From positions 1-46,461 of the forward strand of contig JAILKL010000101.1 in NCBI GenBank assembly GCA_024693775.1: DNA of 46,461 bases, written 5' to 3'. Shown here in pieces: positions 45,743 through 46,461 of this stretch (its first letter is position 1; each line of letters starts with the position of its first letter). Made by a program: the position numbers and the translations under genes. Under the pieces are notes generated by a model. It made no database searches. It saw only the letters and a program-made list of their open reading frames with translations, and was not told the origin of the DNA. The stretch comes from Pseudobutyrivibrio sp. (GTDB lineage Bacteria; Bacillota; Clostridia; Lachnospirales; Lachnospiraceae).

Positions 45743-46461
45743 ATGATAAAAGCTGGTATTTTAGGATATGGAAACTTAGGACGTGGCGTAGAAGCTGCCG
45801 TTACATTAAGTGATGACATGGAGCTTGTTGCTATTTACACTAGAAGAGATCCAAAGACTGTTTCTGTAAAAACTGATACACCTGTAAAGTCTACTGCAGA
45901 TCTTGATACAGGTAAGGAAGATATAGATGTTCTTATTATTTGCGGAGGTAGTGCTACAGATTTGCCAGAGATGACACCAAAGTATGCACGTCTTTACAAC
46001 GTAATCGATTCATTCGATACACACGCAAGAATCCCAGAGCATTTTGCAAATGTAGATAAGGCTTCAAAGGAAGCTGGAAAGCTTGGTCTTATCTCTTGTG
46101 GATGGGATCCAGGAATGTTCTCATTAAATAGACTTTATGCTACATCAATCCTTCCAAAGGGTCAGGCATACACATTCTGGGGCAAGGGCGTTAGCCAGGG
46201 TCATTCAGATGCCATCCGTCGAATCGAGGGTGTTGTAGATGCTAGACAGTACACAGTTCCAGTTCCAGAGGCACTTGAGCGTGTTAGAAATGGTGAAAAC
46301 CCAGAGCTTACAACTAGAGAAAAGCACACAAGAGAGTGCTTCGTTGTTGTAGAAGAGGGCGCTGACAAGGCTCGTATCGAAAAGGAAATCAAGGAGATGC
46401 CAAACTACTTCTCTGATTACGATACAACAGTAAACTTTATTTCTGAGGAAGAATTAAAGAA
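45743..46461 (+). CDS. ddh: Meso-diaminopimelate dehydrogenase (N-terminal part, cut by the window end)
   Basis: Ddh makes meso-diaminopimelate in one step from tetrahydrodipicolinate, ammonia and NADPH, for cell wall and lysine. The 239 codons seen include the dinucleotide-binding GILGYGNLGRGV, IYTRRDP for NADPH, LIICGGSATDLPEM, NVIDSFDTHARIP, the substrate loop SCGWDPGMFSLNR, and WGKGVSQGHSDAIRRIEGV. All of this is characteristic of the enzyme, which is about 326 residues when complete, so roughly a quarter is missing. TATGGAGGT precedes the ATG. It is a single-gene unit as far as can be seen. Confidence 0.95.
   Translation, partial: MIKAGILGYGNLGRGVEAAVTLSDDMELVAIYTRRDPKTVSVKTDTPVKSTADLDTGKEDIDVLIICGGSATDLPEMTPKYARLYNVIDSFDTHARIPEHFANVDKASKEAGKLGLISCGWDPGMFSLNRLYATSILPKGQAYTFWGKGVSQGHSDAIRRIEGVVDARQYTVPVPEALERVRNGENPELTTREKHTRECFVVVEEGADKARIEKEIKEMPNYFSDYDTTVNFISEEELK

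Overview
The window looks like chromosome from an AT-rich, low-GC Firmicute of the family Lachnospiraceae, probably close to Butyrivibrio, Pseudobutyrivibrio or Roseburia. This rests on the AT-rich base composition, strong GGAGG ribosome sites, the Firmicute yaaO-yaaR-holB-ricT-trmN6-rsmI gene order, a meso-diaminopimelate dehydrogenase, and plant-galactan utilisation genes of the kind found in gut and rumen species. The genus is an inference.

Layout. 1-2700: the end of an acidic Pro/Glu-rich protein, tRNA-Lys(CTT), trmB on the minus strand and a DacF-type D,D-carboxypeptidase. 2700-5550: an unknown minus-strand protein with an ArgR-like outline, an AbiE-like antitoxin/toxin pair whose toxin seems to lack its catalytic motif, and a MobA-like nucleotidyltransferase. 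5600-12860: a housekeeping run (Orn/Lys/Arg decarboxylase, guanylate-kinase-like P-loop protein where Bacillus has tmk, YaaR, HolB, RicT, TrmN6, RsmI, YuiD-type PAP2 protein, sirtuin). 12900-14090: rpsF-ssb-rpsR with its own promoter, leader hairpin and terminator. 14098-15931: a SprA-like HExxH protein, a TetR regulator and a bacterioferritin-fold protein that seems to have lost most of its diiron ligands. 16091-19861: an 820-residue adenosine-deaminase-like protein fused to a SLOG-like nucleotide-binding domain, paired with a five-helix membrane protein of unknown family. This pair is the best candidate for an undescribed system. 20021-21173: an EamA transporter and a DUF1294 protein. 21270-24583: a structured leader RNA (candidate preQ1 switch) followed by queD-queE-folE-queC-queF and a small unknown gene. 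24747-27918: a PAS-GAF-GGDEF diguanylate cyclase and a chemoreceptor. 28011-30133: an aminotransferase overlapping an AraC regulator.

30357-45624 is a galactan/galactoside utilisation region. The first module is an Lpl-type ABC importer (permease, permease, binding protein), a GH53 endo-galactanase with a C-terminal galactan-binding-like domain, a LacI regulator and a second GH53 enzyme. The second module is a MalEFG-type importer (binding protein, permease, permease), a GH2 beta-galactosidase, a small membrane protein and galactokinase. Neither GH53 enzyme has a signal peptide and neither importer has an ATPase gene here. The likely scheme is import of galacto-oligosaccharides powered by a shared ATPase encoded elsewhere, cytoplasmic trimming by GH53 and LacZ, and entry of galactose into the Leloir pathway through GalK. 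Both importer operons carry TGYGCA/TGCRCA dyads upstream, which suggests a common operator. The window ends inside ddh.

No gap between genes exceeds 300 bases. All family calls come from reading the translations and motifs by eye; no database search or structure prediction was run.
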